Positions 53,629 through 62,158 of a DNA stretch of 62,158 bases are shown here, in pieces; position 1 is the stretch's first letter, and each line of letters opens with the position of its first letter. The position numbers and the translations under genes are program-made. The stretch comes from Eubacteriaceae bacterium (lineage in GTDB: Bacteria; Bacillota; Clostridia; Lachnospirales; Lachnospiraceae): NCBI GenBank assembly GCA_910574015.1, contig CAJSYQ010000021.1, positions 1 through 62,158 on the forward strand, given 5' to 3'. The notes under the pieces were generated by a model, which saw nothing but the letters and a program-made list of their open reading frames with translations, ran no database searches and had not been told where the DNA came from.

Positions 53629-55319
53629 AATTGCAAAAGTAAATTCCAGTGCAGAAGTAAATTCCACCATCCTTTATAATTTGCTGATTTTTTCTAACTT
53701 TTTCAGGCATAATTGTAAAAATTGGATTATAATATATTCAGATCCAGGCAAATATTCTAAAATAGGGTATGGCAAACAAGCCGGTATGAATCGTCATGTG
53801 CAGGACTAAATTCTACCAGTTGGATTTGTCTTTTATGAAGATTTAAAAGCTGTGCTGCCTGACAGCAGATTTTTTGCTTGGATTTACGGGTTACTTGATC
53901 AGCTCAGGTGTCAGATTGATCTTGTCTGGTTCGATCGGCTTGAGCTGTAGTGCTAACAGGACATCCATATCGAAGTTTTCCTTCGCTGTCTGATATGGAG
54001 TAAGACCAAACAGGCTCTGCCGTGGGACAGAGTTGATGTTATTTACGATCAGGTTCAGATCCTATTGTGTGAGATGTTCGAAGCTGGTACCTTTGGGAAG
54101 TATTTCCCGCAGCTTTGTGTGAACATTTTCAATGCCGCCTTTTTGTCCGCTGCGCATGGGATCGCAATAATAAATGCTGGTACGCTGATAATCGTCCATA
54201 CCAGCCTCCAGTGCTTCCGGGTCGCCGAACTCACCGCCCCGGTCAGTCAGGACTGTTTCAAACAGGATGCTGAAGGTAACAGTGCCCAGCCGGGTTTCCA
54301 GACGGTCAAAAACAGCACGGACGGCACCTTTGGTGCACCGGTTTAAAAGATAGGCAAGGAACAGCTTTTCATCCCGGAAATAAAACGTCAGAATACATTT
54401 TTTGGAGTCCCGGGAGGACTTGACCGTATCCATTTCAACCACATGGGTAGGTGGAAGCTGCTGGAAATCACTGTACAGCCGGCCGTGAAACACTTCACGG
54501 TCTGTGATCTGTGATTTATGGCATTTGCGGGCCTTAAATTTGACTTTGCGCTTCAGGTCAATGTTGCGGCCGGTAAGCAGACCGAGTTCTATGTACTGAT
54601 AGATTGAACGCACGGAAAGACCGAGTTCCGGATGTTCCACAACGATCTGGTAAGGGGAATGTCCCTGCCAGATCAGGAGGGTAACGATGGAATCAATGCG
54701 GTGAAGCTCGTTTTTTGAGAGATTGATGCCGGATCTGGAATCCCGGAGTGTTTCACGATATCTGCGGTCTGCAAAGAGCGCATCGTAGTGATACTTATGG
54801 GGGATTGTACAACGGGCATGCCCCTTATCACACCCGTTACAGACATAGGGAGCCCGGTCAAGCCTGGTGCATCGTTCCCTCACAAAATCCTTGCAGTGCT
54901 GGTTGCATGAGGGGCAGGAGGTGCATTTGATATCGCAGAGTACAATCTTTCCACAGACATTTTTCTTTTGGCAGTGGAAACGGTGGATGCAGAAATTTTT
55001 AGCATTCAGGAAAAGTCCCCGTCCGGGATAGAAATCAGATAAGCGGCGGGAACGAACCTCCTTGGAAATGGTGCTTGGATCCTTGCAAAGGCAGCATGCA
55101 ATCTCCCTGAATGAGATACCGTCATTCAGGGCACGTTCAATGAAAAGTCGGTCAGAAGCAGTAAGGTGCTTATGGTTACCTGGGATATATTTACTCATGA
55201 GGTCTCCTTTCACTGCTGTCAGGAACAAAGACATCATAATATGTATGCAGAATTAAATTCAACTTGTGCAGAGGTAATTTCTATCAGGAAAAGAGACGGT
55301 AGAATTTACTTTTGCAATT
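53629..55319 (-). mobile_element. IS30-family insertion sequence
   Basis: About 1.69 kb bounded by perfect 18-bp inverted repeats AATTGCAAAAGTAAATTC (53629-53646 and the complement of 55302-55319). Subterminal GTAAATTCCA/CTAAATTCTACC motifs recur inside the left end and may be further transposase sites. About 240 bp at the left end, before the transposase stop, hold no gene. The transposase gene has an amber stop. Flanks share a 13-bp direct repeat, longer than the 2-3 bp usual for this family. Confidence 0.8.
53891..55198 (-). pseudogene. IS30 transposase interrupted by an amber codon
   Basis: ATG at 55198 behind AAAGGAGA. N-terminal helix-turn-helix (HLTASDRLFIERALNDG, SFREIACCL) and a catalytic domain with VVEMDTVKSS as first Asp, then DRGGEF and KGGIENVHTKLREILPKG holding the final Glu. 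TAG at 54062-54064 stops the frame after FEHLTQ, but the same frame goes on to TAA at 53891 with expected family sequence (LNLIVNNINSVPRQSLFGLTP). The core triad is upstream of the stop, so residual activity is possible. Confidence 0.8.
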
Positions 55320-55323
55320 TAGG

Positions 55324-55336
55324 GATTGATTTAATC
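55324..55336 (+). repeat. 13-bp direct repeat, right of the IS
   Basis: GATTGATTTAATC, identical and in the same orientation as 53612-53624. Confidence 0.7.
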
Positions 55337-55452
55337 TGTCATGCTGGGGTTGAGAAATCTGACAAAAAGAGGTATGATATCAGTAGAGATCAGGCAGCTC
55401 CAGGATGGGTTTAAATCTGTGCCCTGGAGCTGCTGCAGGGAGGAATCAGATT

Positions 55453-56097
55453 ATGAACCAGATTATGGAGAGAATTGCCGAAACAGGGATTATTCCTGTT
55501 GTGACGGTGGACAGCCCGGAGCAGGGTGTCAGTATAATGAATGCGTTGAGAGAGGGAGGTCTTCCGGCGGCAGAGATCACATTCCGCACAAAGGCAGCAG
55601 CAGAATCGATCCGCGCTATGAAGGAGGCGTGCCCAGAGGCGTTACTTGGTGCGGGGACGGTACTCACCATCGAACAGGTGGAGCAGGCATTGGCGGCAGG
55701 GGCAGCATTTATCGTGAGCCCGGGAAGTACAAAGGAAGTGATCGAATACTGCGTGGAAAAAGGAGTATCTGTTATTCCTGGATGTATGACACCCAGCGAC
55801 ATCCAGCTTGCCCTGTCCTGCGGTCTGGAGATCGTCAAGTTTTTTCCGGCAGAGGCAGCAGGCGGACTGAAATTGTTAAAAGCCATGTCAGCACCCTATC
55901 CCAATGTTAGATTTATGCCCACGGGCGGCATTTCCTTACAAAATGTATCCCAGTATCTTTCTTTTCCTAAAGTAATGTGCTGCGGGGGGAGCTGGATCAC
56001 GGAACCTGCAAAACAAGGAGATTATAAGAAAGTGGCAGAGACGGCCAGGGAGGCTGTTTTACTTGTCCAGAAAATAAGGAATGAAAAGGGCGCATGA
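55453..56097 (+). CDS. eda: KDPG/KHG aldolase
   Basis: 214 aa from the ATG at 55453 behind GGGAGG. TIM barrel with Glu in AEITFRT near 41, VSPGST, the Schiff-base lysine in EIVKFFPAEAAGG near 136, and MPTGGIS for phosphate. It splits 2-keto-3-deoxy-6-phosphogluconate into pyruvate and glyceraldehyde-3-phosphate. No sugar-acid kinase or isomerase gene is adjacent; the IS may have cut it from its operon. Confidence 0.9.
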   Translation: MNQIMERIAETGIIPVVTVDSPEQGVSIMNALREGGLPAAEITFRTKAAAESIRAMKEACPEALLGAGTVLTIEQVEQALAAGAAFIVSPGSTKEVIEYCVEKGVSVIPGCMTPSDIQLALSCGLEIVKFFPAEAAGGLKLLKAMSAPYPNVRFMPTGGISLQNVSQYLSFPKVMCCGGSWITEPAKQGDYKKVAETAREAVLLVQKIRNEKGA

Positions 56098-56138
56098 TTA
56101 CAGAGAGCTATGACCTGATTGTGAGAGGGAGGAAATAA

Positions 56139-56936
56139 TTGCTATATTTTGTAGAGGAAATTGACCTGAAAAGTAATATAAATCCGGTTACCGGAAAAGA
56201 ATATCAGCCGGAGAGCAGTATCGTTGTTCTGGAAGAAAATGACAGTCCGGATATGTTCTGCGGGCAGGGCGAAAACGGAGTGTATACCGTTCGGATTTCC
56301 ACAGGAAATAAGAACTGGGAGATGACGATGGGAGATTTCATCGATTATGCCCAGGCAGAAAATCGGGAGGCGGTGGTGTGCCTGTCAGGGAAATGGCTTG
56401 CCAGGGTCAGGGCTGCTTATCAGGGCCACTGTTGTGTCGAGAGAAAATTAAGAGCGTATGAACCCCATTTTCTGGTCCACAGTACAACATATGAGTGTGG
56501 GAAAAAGATACTGGAAGATCAATTATTGAAAAGCTGGAACTGCCTGGAAGGGGAGAGAGGGATTTCAGGGGACATCCCCATAGGCAGGAGACTGGGGGAT
56601 CCGGGTTATTTCTGTGATTATATTATGTTCTCCCAGGGGGCGGTATCATCAGAGATCGTTGTTATGTCGAAGCAGGCAGGGGAAATCATAATGGATGTAA
56701 ATCATAGTTATAACACGGGAATACGATTTTATCTCGATGCGGAGGCCATCGCGGGGGACGGGCTTCTGATTCGTGATGGGATTCATCTTAAGGTAAAGGA
56801 AAAACTGCCCCTGGAGAAATATCTTTTGTGGTGGGCCGACTGGGAGAGAGCTGGTCTGCAGGGGCCGGTTTCTACGCCGCTGGAATTTACAGAGAGAGCC
56901 AATGCCAGATTCCATGAGAGAAACCAGTGTTTTTAA
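56139..56936 (+). CDS. Protein of unknown function, 265 aa
   Basis: TTG start at 56139, six bases after GGGAGG; no ATG near the start fits better. Soluble, with no signal or TM segment. An N-terminal MLYFVEEIDLKSNI strand pattern and a C-terminal region with QGAVSSEIVVMSKQAGEI. Contains scattered single cysteines, not a zinc motif. I do not recognise the family. Follows eda by 41 bases, possibly cotranscribed. Confidence 0.55.
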   Translation: MLYFVEEIDLKSNINPVTGKEYQPESSIVVLEENDSPDMFCGQGENGVYTVRISTGNKNWEMTMGDFIDYAQAENREAVVCLSGKWLARVRAAYQGHCCVERKLRAYEPHFLVHSTTYECGKKILEDQLLKSWNCLEGERGISGDIPIGRRLGDPGYFCDYIMFSQGAVSSEIVVMSKQAGEIIMDVNHSYNTGIRFYLDAEAIAGDGLLIRDGIHLKVKEKLPLEKYLLWWADWERAGLQGPVSTPLEFTERANARFHERNQCF

Positions 56937-56951
56937 CTGGCATCGCTGAGC

Positions 56952-58331
56952 CTAAGCATGGCTTTGTAGTTTCCAGACACCAAAGCTGTTAAAATCAGAA
57001 CGGAAGGTAAAGATCTTATGACGGTCCCATGTCCGGTCGATCCATTTGGGAATGCTTTTCTTTTCATTTATCACAAGCCACAATTGATCCTTGTCAGAAG
57101 TACTTTCTTTCAGGTGTTCCGGCGTAATATACTCCACATTTCCGAAGGCGTCAAACCATGGCTCACGGTAGCTTACAAGGTGTCTGTGGGCCGGGTAATA
57201 GTATGACATTATGCCAAACGATGAATCACAATATAGGAAGACGTCATTCCGGGAACAAATGGGATCAAACGCTTTTCTGAAATTATGCAGGGAGGGATTG
57301 TATTCAAATACCGCCGTGGCGGTATATTGTATGAGACAGCGTGCGAAAAGACAGGCGCACAGTATCCTCCTCTTCTTTGTGAAAGTGCTGTCATCCCGGC
57401 AGAGAAAGACAGCCGCCGTTATGGCAAATATACCAAGAAGGGGAGAGGCATAGCGGGCGATATACAGGGGGCGCAATAACATTGAGATTCCAAATCCAGC
57501 AAAATGTACAAACAGTATGGTGAAAATACCAGAGCCAATAAGGTATTTCTCGAACTTTTTCAGGTATTTCCACATATACAGCACGGGCATAAAAATAAGG
57601 ATTGTTACGGCAAGGACAATGAGTGAATTCCGCTCCAGTGATGTGAGCCAGAAGTTTTCGGATGCCTGTCTGGTCTGCGCCAGGAGAGTGCCCAGCCATC
57701 CTGAATATCCCAATATCATTATGAGGTCTCCGATCAGTATTTTCCACCATTCGTTCCGGCATTTCATAAAGATCAATATATTGATACAGATTACGATGCC
57801 CGCGGTGGCTGCCAGAGCGTAAATATGGTTATAGGCATCACATAATACGGACAGGGTGAAGAACAGGACCGTTCGGCAGTTTCTGGAATGGAGCAGCCGC
57901 AGTCCTTCCAGAAAACACCATGTTACAAAGAACATGCTCCAGGAATAGCAACGCTGTTGTACTGAGAAATAGAATGACATTGGTATGGCACCAAGGATAA
58001 GCAGATATAAGGCGGCTGTTCTGTCTCCATAGTCCTTCCTTACGATAAGACATCCCAGAAGGAGCAGCATAATATACCCAAGTAGTGAGAACAGCTTGGT
58101 ACATACGATATCATAGCCTGCCATAGAGCAAAATAGCTTCAATCCTATAAAGTAGAGCGGCGGATGCATATCGGTCTGCAGGATTTCGACGATTTCATAA
58201 AAATTATGCCGGATCAGGGCAAGGGTATAAGTTTCATCAAACCATACATTGTCGCTGAATAATAATCCAGATGCCATAAGTGACAGGATAATAAAAAGGT
58301 TCATTGGTAATTTGTTTTTATATTTATTCAT
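56952..58331 (-). CDS. GT39-type membrane glycosyltransferase
   Basis: 459 aa from the ATG at 58331 (58340 and 58367 are also possible; no strong ribosome site favours one). About ten TM segments. The first loop has FDETYTLALIRHN with the Asp-Glu of lipid-sugar-dependent PMT/ArnT-like enzymes, then TDMHPPLYFIGLK, typical of the PMT_2 family. A soluble C-terminal part starts around 370. It likely moves a sugar from a polyprenyl phosphate to a surface acceptor. Confidence 0.75.
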   Translation of the reverse strand: MNKYKNKLPMNLFIILSLMASGLLFSDNVWFDETYTLALIRHNFYEIVEILQTDMHPPLYFIGLKLFCSMAGYDIVCTKLFSLLGYIMLLLLGCLIVRKDYGDRTAALYLLILGAIPMSFYFSVQQRCYSWSMFFVTWCFLEGLRLLHSRNCRTVLFFTLSVLCDAYNHIYALAATAGIVICINILIFMKCRNEWWKILIGDLIMILGYSGWLGTLLAQTRQASENFWLTSLERNSLIVLAVTILIFMPVLYMWKYLKKFEKYLIGSGIFTILFVHFAGFGISMLLRPLYIARYASPLLGIFAITAAVFLCRDDSTFTKKRRILCACLFARCLIQYTATAVFEYNPSLHNFRKAFDPICSRNDVFLYCDSSFGIMSYYYPAHRHLVSYREPWFDAFGNVEYITPEHLKESTSDKDQLWLVINEKKSIPKWIDRTWDRHKIFTFRSDFNSFGVWKLQSHA

Positions 58332-58441
58332 GCCTGTCATTATAATAGGGCAGGGTGACACTGGCATGACTCTGATGTGACAGTTTCGTTATATTATAAT
58401 GTAGCTGTATTGTTATAACCCACAGGAGGATTGTATATTCC

Positions 58442-58932
58442 TTGAAAGCCCATGAATACTGGCTTGTGCGGATTGTGCTGGTTATGAGTTTCACAGCTTG
58501 TGAAAATGAAGCACAGTCAAATGACAGTGAGCCAACATCTGTAGAAAGAAAGGAAACAAAGAAGTGGAGGATATGACAGCAATGAAAATGAGTGTAACGA
58601 TAGGAGAACAGTTTTTTACTGCGACATTAGAAAATAATACTGCAACCCATGAACTGGTAAAAATGATGGAGAAAGCGCCAATCTCTATCGAAATGAATGA
58701 TTATTCCGGTTTTGAAAAAGTGGGTCCGCTTGGGAAGAGCCTGCCAACCGATAACCGGCAGATGACTACGCAGTCAGGAGACATTGTGCTTTACAGCGGA
58801 AACCGGATTGTAATGTTTTATGGCTCTAATTCATGGAACTATACCAAGATTGGAAGAATTGATGATTTGTCCGGCTGGGAAGATGCACTGGGGGCAGGTA
58901 GTGTTACAGCCGTATTTTCTACTGCAAAATAA
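58442..58932 (+). pseudogene. Frameshifted cyclophilin-like lipoprotein
   Basis: A TTG at 58442 behind AGGAGG opens a lipoprotein start (VLVMSFTAC lipobox, then a Ser/Asn/Glu linker) that stops at 58574. The rest is in a different frame from about 58564 to 58932 and forms a cyclophilin-like beta barrel (VTIGEQFFTATLENNTATHEL, then SGDIVLYSGNRIVMFYG, IGRIDDLSGW). A one-base indel near 58560 separates them. The barrel alone could still start at 58582. The same barrel occurs intact in the gene at 60545. Confidence 0.7.
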
Positions 58933-59169
58933 GGGAAATGTGATACAGACAAAGGTGTGATGGTAGTTTTGCATGGCAGGGTATTGTCAGTTTGCAAGAA
59001 CATCGCACCTTTTTATATGTTCTTGGATAGAAAAAGTAGGTATGCTTAATTGTAATGGATAGATATATAATATAAGTATTTGTTATTTATACAAAGCGGT
59101 GTTATATTACATAACAGAGAAACTTGATAAGATTCATAGAAAGGAATAGCCCGAAAGGAGGCTTGTTGC

Positions 59170-59433
59170 ATGAGTTCAATCATAAATAACAATCAGGAGC
59201 AGGAACACATCGTTTTGAATATGAAAGATGCCGGATGCAGTGAAGATACCATACAGCGTTTTTTACTTTGCTATCAGGCAGATGATATAAAAGGGGAATT
59301 AAAGGTTCTGTCAAATCACAGGCAGGCATTATTGGATGAGGTTCATAAGGGGCAGAAGGAAATTGACTGTCTGGATTATCTCGTGTATCAGATTGAAAAA
59401 GATTTGAAAACAAAAGAATCAGGAGGCAGATGA
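59170..59433 (+). CDS. Small helical protein upstream of the aldo/keto reductase
   Basis: 87 aa, ATG behind AAAGGAGG. Fully helical with a C-terminal coiled coil (ALLDEVHKGQKEIDCLDYLVY). The stop overlaps the next start (ATGATG), so it is coupled to the reductase. Similar small proteins accompany this class of reductase in gut clostridia, as I recall; role unknown. Confidence 0.65.
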   Translation: MSSIINNNQEQEHIVLNMKDAGCSEDTIQRFLLCYQADDIKGELKVLSNHRQALLDEVHKGQKEIDCLDYLVYQIEKDLKTKESGGR

Positions 59434-60539
59434 TGGAATATAGGGTAAACCGGCGGACAGGGGATAGAATCAGTGTGATTGGTCTGGGTACCAGTTATAT
59501 TGCAGAGGCCGATGAAAAGACAGCCATTGAGGCACTTATTTATGCTTATCAACATGGAATCAATTATGCAGACCTTGCTACAGCCGGGGCAAGGACATTT
59601 TCTTATTATGGGACAGCATTCAGAAGTGTCAGGGAGAAGATGTACTATCAGGTACATTTTGGTGCAAATTACGAGACCGGGGAGTATGGATGGACTACGG
59701 ACCTGGAAACGGTAAAGCGTCAGATTGACTGGCAGATGAAGGCTCTGGGGACAGATTATATCAATTATGGATTTATTCACTGTCTGGATGAGGAAAATGA
59801 CTGGAAGGAATATCAGGAGAATGGAGTGTTACGGTTTCTGCTGGATATGCAAAAAAGCGGAGCCGTTAGGCACATTGGGTTTTCTACGCATACACCGTCT
59901 TTGGCGCATCGGGTGTTGGATACCGGGTTTGTGGATCAGCTAATGTTTTCCATAAATCCCGGATATGATTATCAGCATGGAGAATATGCCAAAGGAAGTG
60001 CTGGTGAAAGAATGGATTTGTACCGCCACTGTGAGACGGCGGGGGTGGGAATATCCGTTATGAAACCCTTTTCAGCGGGGCAGCTTCTGGACGCGAAAAC
60101 TTCTCCATTTGGCAGGGCATTATCCCAGTACCAATGTATCCAGTATGCACTTGATAAGCCGGGTGTCTTAACGGTATTGCCGGGAATCCGCAATGTGGAG
60201 GATGTAAAACATCTGCTGGGATTTTTTGATGTGGCAGAGGAAGAACGGGATTATTCCGTACTTGGCTCCTGCACGCCTGTGGAAATGGCAGGAACCTGTG
60301 TGTATTGCAATCACTGTCAGCCATGTCCTGTCGGTTTGAACGTAGGACTAATAAATAAATATTATGACCTTGCAAAGGCCGGAGATGCGATGGCAGCAGA
60401 GCATTATCAGAATTTGGAGCTTCATGCGGATTCATGCATCCGGTGTGGACATTGCGAATCCCGCTGTCCGTTCCATGTAAAGCAGATGGCAAGGATGGAG
60501 GAAATAGGTTCCTTTTTTAATCGTGAAGGTTGGAGGTGA
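59433..60539 (+). CDS. Aldo/keto reductase with two [4Fe-4S] clusters
   Basis: 368 aa from the ATG at 59433 (59430 is also possible) behind GGAGGC. TIM-barrel AKR start (VIGLGTSYIAEADE), active-site Asp in YADLATAG, and YGFIHCLDE. The C-terminus carries CVYCNHCQPCPVG and CIRCGHCESRCPFHV, two ferredoxin-type cluster motifs. It probably couples a carbonyl or quinone reduction to ferredoxin electrons. Flanked by cyclophilin-like secreted proteins. Confidence 0.85.
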   Translation: MEYRVNRRTGDRISVIGLGTSYIAEADEKTAIEALIYAYQHGINYADLATAGARTFSYYGTAFRSVREKMYYQVHFGANYETGEYGWTTDLETVKRQIDWQMKALGTDYINYGFIHCLDEENDWKEYQENGVLRFLLDMQKSGAVRHIGFSTHTPSLAHRVLDTGFVDQLMFSINPGYDYQHGEYAKGSAGERMDLYRHCETAGVGISVMKPFSAGQLLDAKTSPFGRALSQYQCIQYALDKPGVLTVLPGIRNVEDVKHLLGFFDVAEEERDYSVLGSCTPVEMAGTCVYCNHCQPCPVGLNVGLINKYYDLAKAGDAMAAEHYQNLELHADSCIRCGHCESRCPFHVKQMARMEEIGSFFNREGWR

Positions 60540-60544
60540 TATCA

Positions 60545-61303
60545 TTGAATCATAGCAAACTGAAAAATTTTGTATTACCATTATTGCTTGTCGCCGGTCT
60601 GTTGTCGGGAATGATTTTATCCCCTGTTACTATGACAAAAGCAGAGGAAAAAACAAAATTGTCTGTGACAGCGAGGGTTGGTTCCAAAAAGGTAAATAAA
60701 AAGACAATCAATATGAAAAAGGGCAGCAGCAGAAAAATCAAACTGTCTGTTGTACCAAAGCAGTCAGGGATTAAGAAAACATATAAGTCTTCCAAGAAGG
60801 ATATCGTGTCCGTCAGCAGGACGGAAACGCTGAAAGCGAAGAAGACAGGTACGGCAAAAATAACGGTTACGGTGTCAGGGAAAAACATTCGGAAAATGAA
60901 GGTATGGTTTAAGGTGAAGGCAACCCGCCAGAGTGATGCTGATAAAAAGACAGGCACATCCGTCACTATTACAGTAAAGGGACAGTCATTTCAGGCAGTA
61001 TTTTATAACAACAAAACAGCAAATGCACTACTGAAGCAAATGCCGATGACACTTAATATGAAAGAATTAAATGGAAATGAGAAATATCACTTTTTTGATA
61101 CAGAATTTCCTACAAATGAAAAATCACCGGGGAAAATTTCAGCAGGAGATATTATGCTGTATGGCTCGGATTGTTTGGTGGCATTTTATAAATCCCACAG
61201 TACCTCTTACCAGTATACACCTGTGGGAAAGATTGAGGATGCCTCTAGTTTTGCAAAGGCGGTGGGAAACGGAAATGTAACCATTAAATTTACTGTAAAA
61301 TAA
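60545..61303 (+). CDS. Secreted Ig-like plus cyclophilin-like protein
   Basis: 252 aa from a TTG at 60545 behind GGAGGTGAT. Signal peptide (about 5-35, cleavage near TKAEE), a lysine-rich Big_2-like Ig domain (about 38-135, SSKKDIVSVSRTETLKAKKT), then a cyclophilin-like barrel (about 145-252, VTITVKGQSFQAVFYNNKTA, GDIMLYGSDCLVAFY). It is a paralogue of the broken gene at 58442. Likely exported; ligand unknown. Confidence 0.75.
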   Translation: MNHSKLKNFVLPLLLVAGLLSGMILSPVTMTKAEEKTKLSVTARVGSKKVNKKTINMKKGSSRKIKLSVVPKQSGIKKTYKSSKKDIVSVSRTETLKAKKTGTAKITVTVSGKNIRKMKVWFKVKATRQSDADKKTGTSVTITVKGQSFQAVFYNNKTANALLKQMPMTLNMKELNGNEKYHFFDTEFPTNEKSPGKISAGDIMLYGSDCLVAFYKSHSTSYQYTPVGKIEDASSFAKAVGNGNVTIKFTVK

Positions 61304-61330
61304 GGCAGGTAGTGTGAAAAATACGTCTAA

Positions 61331-61443
61331 GGCAGCAAAAAACACTGCCTAAGATATATTAAGTTTCACACAGGAAAAATGCAGAAGCAGCATTTTTCTA
61401 ATGCGAACTTGTTCGCTATACTATTTGAGCCGCCAAAGGCGGC
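61331..61443 (+). promoter_or_regulatory. Chain of four stem-loops
   Basis: Four consecutive hairpins: GGCAG/CTGCC (61331-61349), AAAAATGC/GCATTTTT (61375-61397, terminator-like), GCGAAC/GTTCGC (61403-61416) and GCCGCC/GGCGGC (61429-61443). The second may end the upstream transcript; the others have no assigned role. Confidence 0.6.
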
Positions 61444-61487
61444 AGGGGGGATTTTTATGGAAAGCTGACTTGAAAGGATGAGGCAAA

Positions 61488-62084
61488 ATGAGAAATTTCA
61501 TGAAAAAACATAGGTGGTTAAAAGCAATCATAATACTTTTGGTTATTCTTGTGATTTTGCCGTTGGCGGCACTGCTGTTTTTGAAATTATGGCCGGCTTT
61601 TGGCGGAAGGGCTTCGGCAGAGGACCGGAAAAATTATGAAGACAGGGCGGAGAATTACCGTGACGGGAAGTTTTATAATGATGGCGATTTTCAGATTATC
61701 AGGGAAACGGAGCAGACGGATGAGTACATTATGTCCGGAAAGGGAACGAAACCGGAAGGAGAGATTCCGGTGGCAGAACCGGATTTTGATGGGGAATTGC
61801 CGGAAGATGAGGTAAGGGTTACCTGGTTTGGGCATTCCTCCCTTCTCCTTCAGATGCATGAGATGAATATACTGATTGACCCGGTATTCAGTGAAAGGAG
61901 TTCCCCGGTATCTTTTGCAGGGAATAAGCGCTTTTCGCATCCTCCTGTCAGAGTAGAAGATTTACCTTCTATTGACCTGCTGATATTGTCCCACGATCAT
62001 TATGACCATCTGGATTATAACGTGATAAAAGAAATCGATGAAAAGCCTGCTAATAAAAAGTCAAGTGTTTTTTTGAAAAAATAG
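61488..62084 (+). CDS. Metallo-beta-lactamase-fold hydrolase, 3' truncated
   Basis: 198 aa. An N-terminal TM anchor (about 12-35) is followed by the start of an MBL fold of the UlaG/NAPE-PLD type (VRVTWFGHSSLLLQ, ILIDPVFSERSSP, LSHDHYDHLDY with the HxHxDH metal motif). After KEIDEK the sequence turns into low-complexity PANKKSSVFLKK and stops, while the family needs over 100 further residues with the remaining metal ligands. It is therefore broken, probably by an element whose end starts near 62044. Confidence 0.75.
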   Translation: MRNFMKKHRWLKAIIILLVILVILPLAALLFLKLWPAFGGRASAEDRKNYEDRAENYRDGKFYNDGDFQIIRETEQTDEYIMSGKGTKPEGEIPVAEPDFDGELPEDEVRVTWFGHSSLLLQMHEMNILIDPVFSERSSPVSFAGNKRFSHPPVRVEDLPSIDLLILSHDHYDHLDYNVIKEIDEKPANKKSSVFLKK

Positions 62085-62107
62085 AAAGAAATTTTGTTTT
62101 GACTTTT
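62056..62107. repeat. 9-bp inverted repeat at the right edge
   Basis: AAAAGTCAA (62056-62064) and TTGACTTTT (62099-62107) are inverted around an A/T-rich spacer at the point where the hydrolase gene loses homology. It may mark the end of a mobile element that continues past the window. Confidence 0.45.
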
Positions 62108-62158
62108 GGGTATAACTTTTAAACCGCCCAGTAGCCGGTTTTTAAAAATCTGTATTGG

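Overview
The window reads as Firmicutes chromosome, most likely a gut Lachnospiraceae (Clostridia). The grounds are an anaerobe gene set (flavodiiron protein, ferredoxin-type aldo/keto reductase), a clostridial type II fatty acid synthesis cluster, CarD, a YtrA-type GntR/ABC operon, strong AGGAGG ribosome sites, TTGACA/TATAAT promoters and a Gram-positive-type LexA box. This is inferred from gene content, not from a database match.

Region 1 (1-27,800) is an SOS-controlled phage-tail island. On the minus strand, from right to left, it encodes a large single-subunit RNA polymerase of the double-psi beta-barrel (YonO/RDR-like) type with a DFDGD metal-binding motif, a zinc-finger protein, a 254-aa protein, a tail-tube-like protein with a C-terminal Ig-like domain, small coiled-coil and holin-like membrane proteins, a 46-aa protein, a tape measure protein, a distal tail protein, a 1411-aa tail-tip protein with a C-terminal S74 chaperone domain, a BppU-like baseplate protein and three receptor-binding fibres that share one N-terminal anchor. 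Divergent from the polymerase are a sigma-70-like factor and a DUF262 protein, expressed from a consensus promoter that carries a LexA box in its spacer. No capsid, portal, terminase, integrase or lysin gene is visible. I read the island as a domesticated, DNA-damage-inducible tail particle (tailocin-like) with its own late RNA polymerase. A head module left of position 1 cannot be excluded.

Two things interrupt the tail operon between the 46-aa gene and the tape measure gene. One is a plus-strand array of a zinc-ribbon gene followed by four tandem near-identical copies of a zinc-ribbon/one-TM/exported-domain gene. The other is about 530 nt of gene-free, hairpin-rich DNA that looks like a large structured RNA.

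Region 2 (27,800-32,130) is a fatty acid synthesis operon (acpP, fabD, fabG, fabF, fabZ) with a 107-bp tandem repeat between fabG and fabF. Region 3 (32,200-38,300) holds a small secreted peptide with a MacB/FtsX-like ABC export system, then a GntR-controlled YtrB-type ABC transporter. Region 4 (38,400-42,800) has carD, a flavodiiron protein, proS and a HAD phosphatase. Region 5 (42,880-53,620) has small lipoproteins, a P-loop kinase, an ABC-F ribosome-protection gene with a leader peptide, a broken AraC-type regulator, a class D beta-lactamase, two acetyltransferases and a zinc-ribbon/TPR membrane protein. Region 6 (53,600-62,158) begins with an IS30-family element whose transposase has an amber stop, followed by a KDPG aldolase, a membrane glycosyltransferase, two cyclophilin-like secreted proteins (one frameshifted) around an iron-sulfur aldo/keto reductase, and a truncated metallo-beta-lactamase-fold gene at the right edge.
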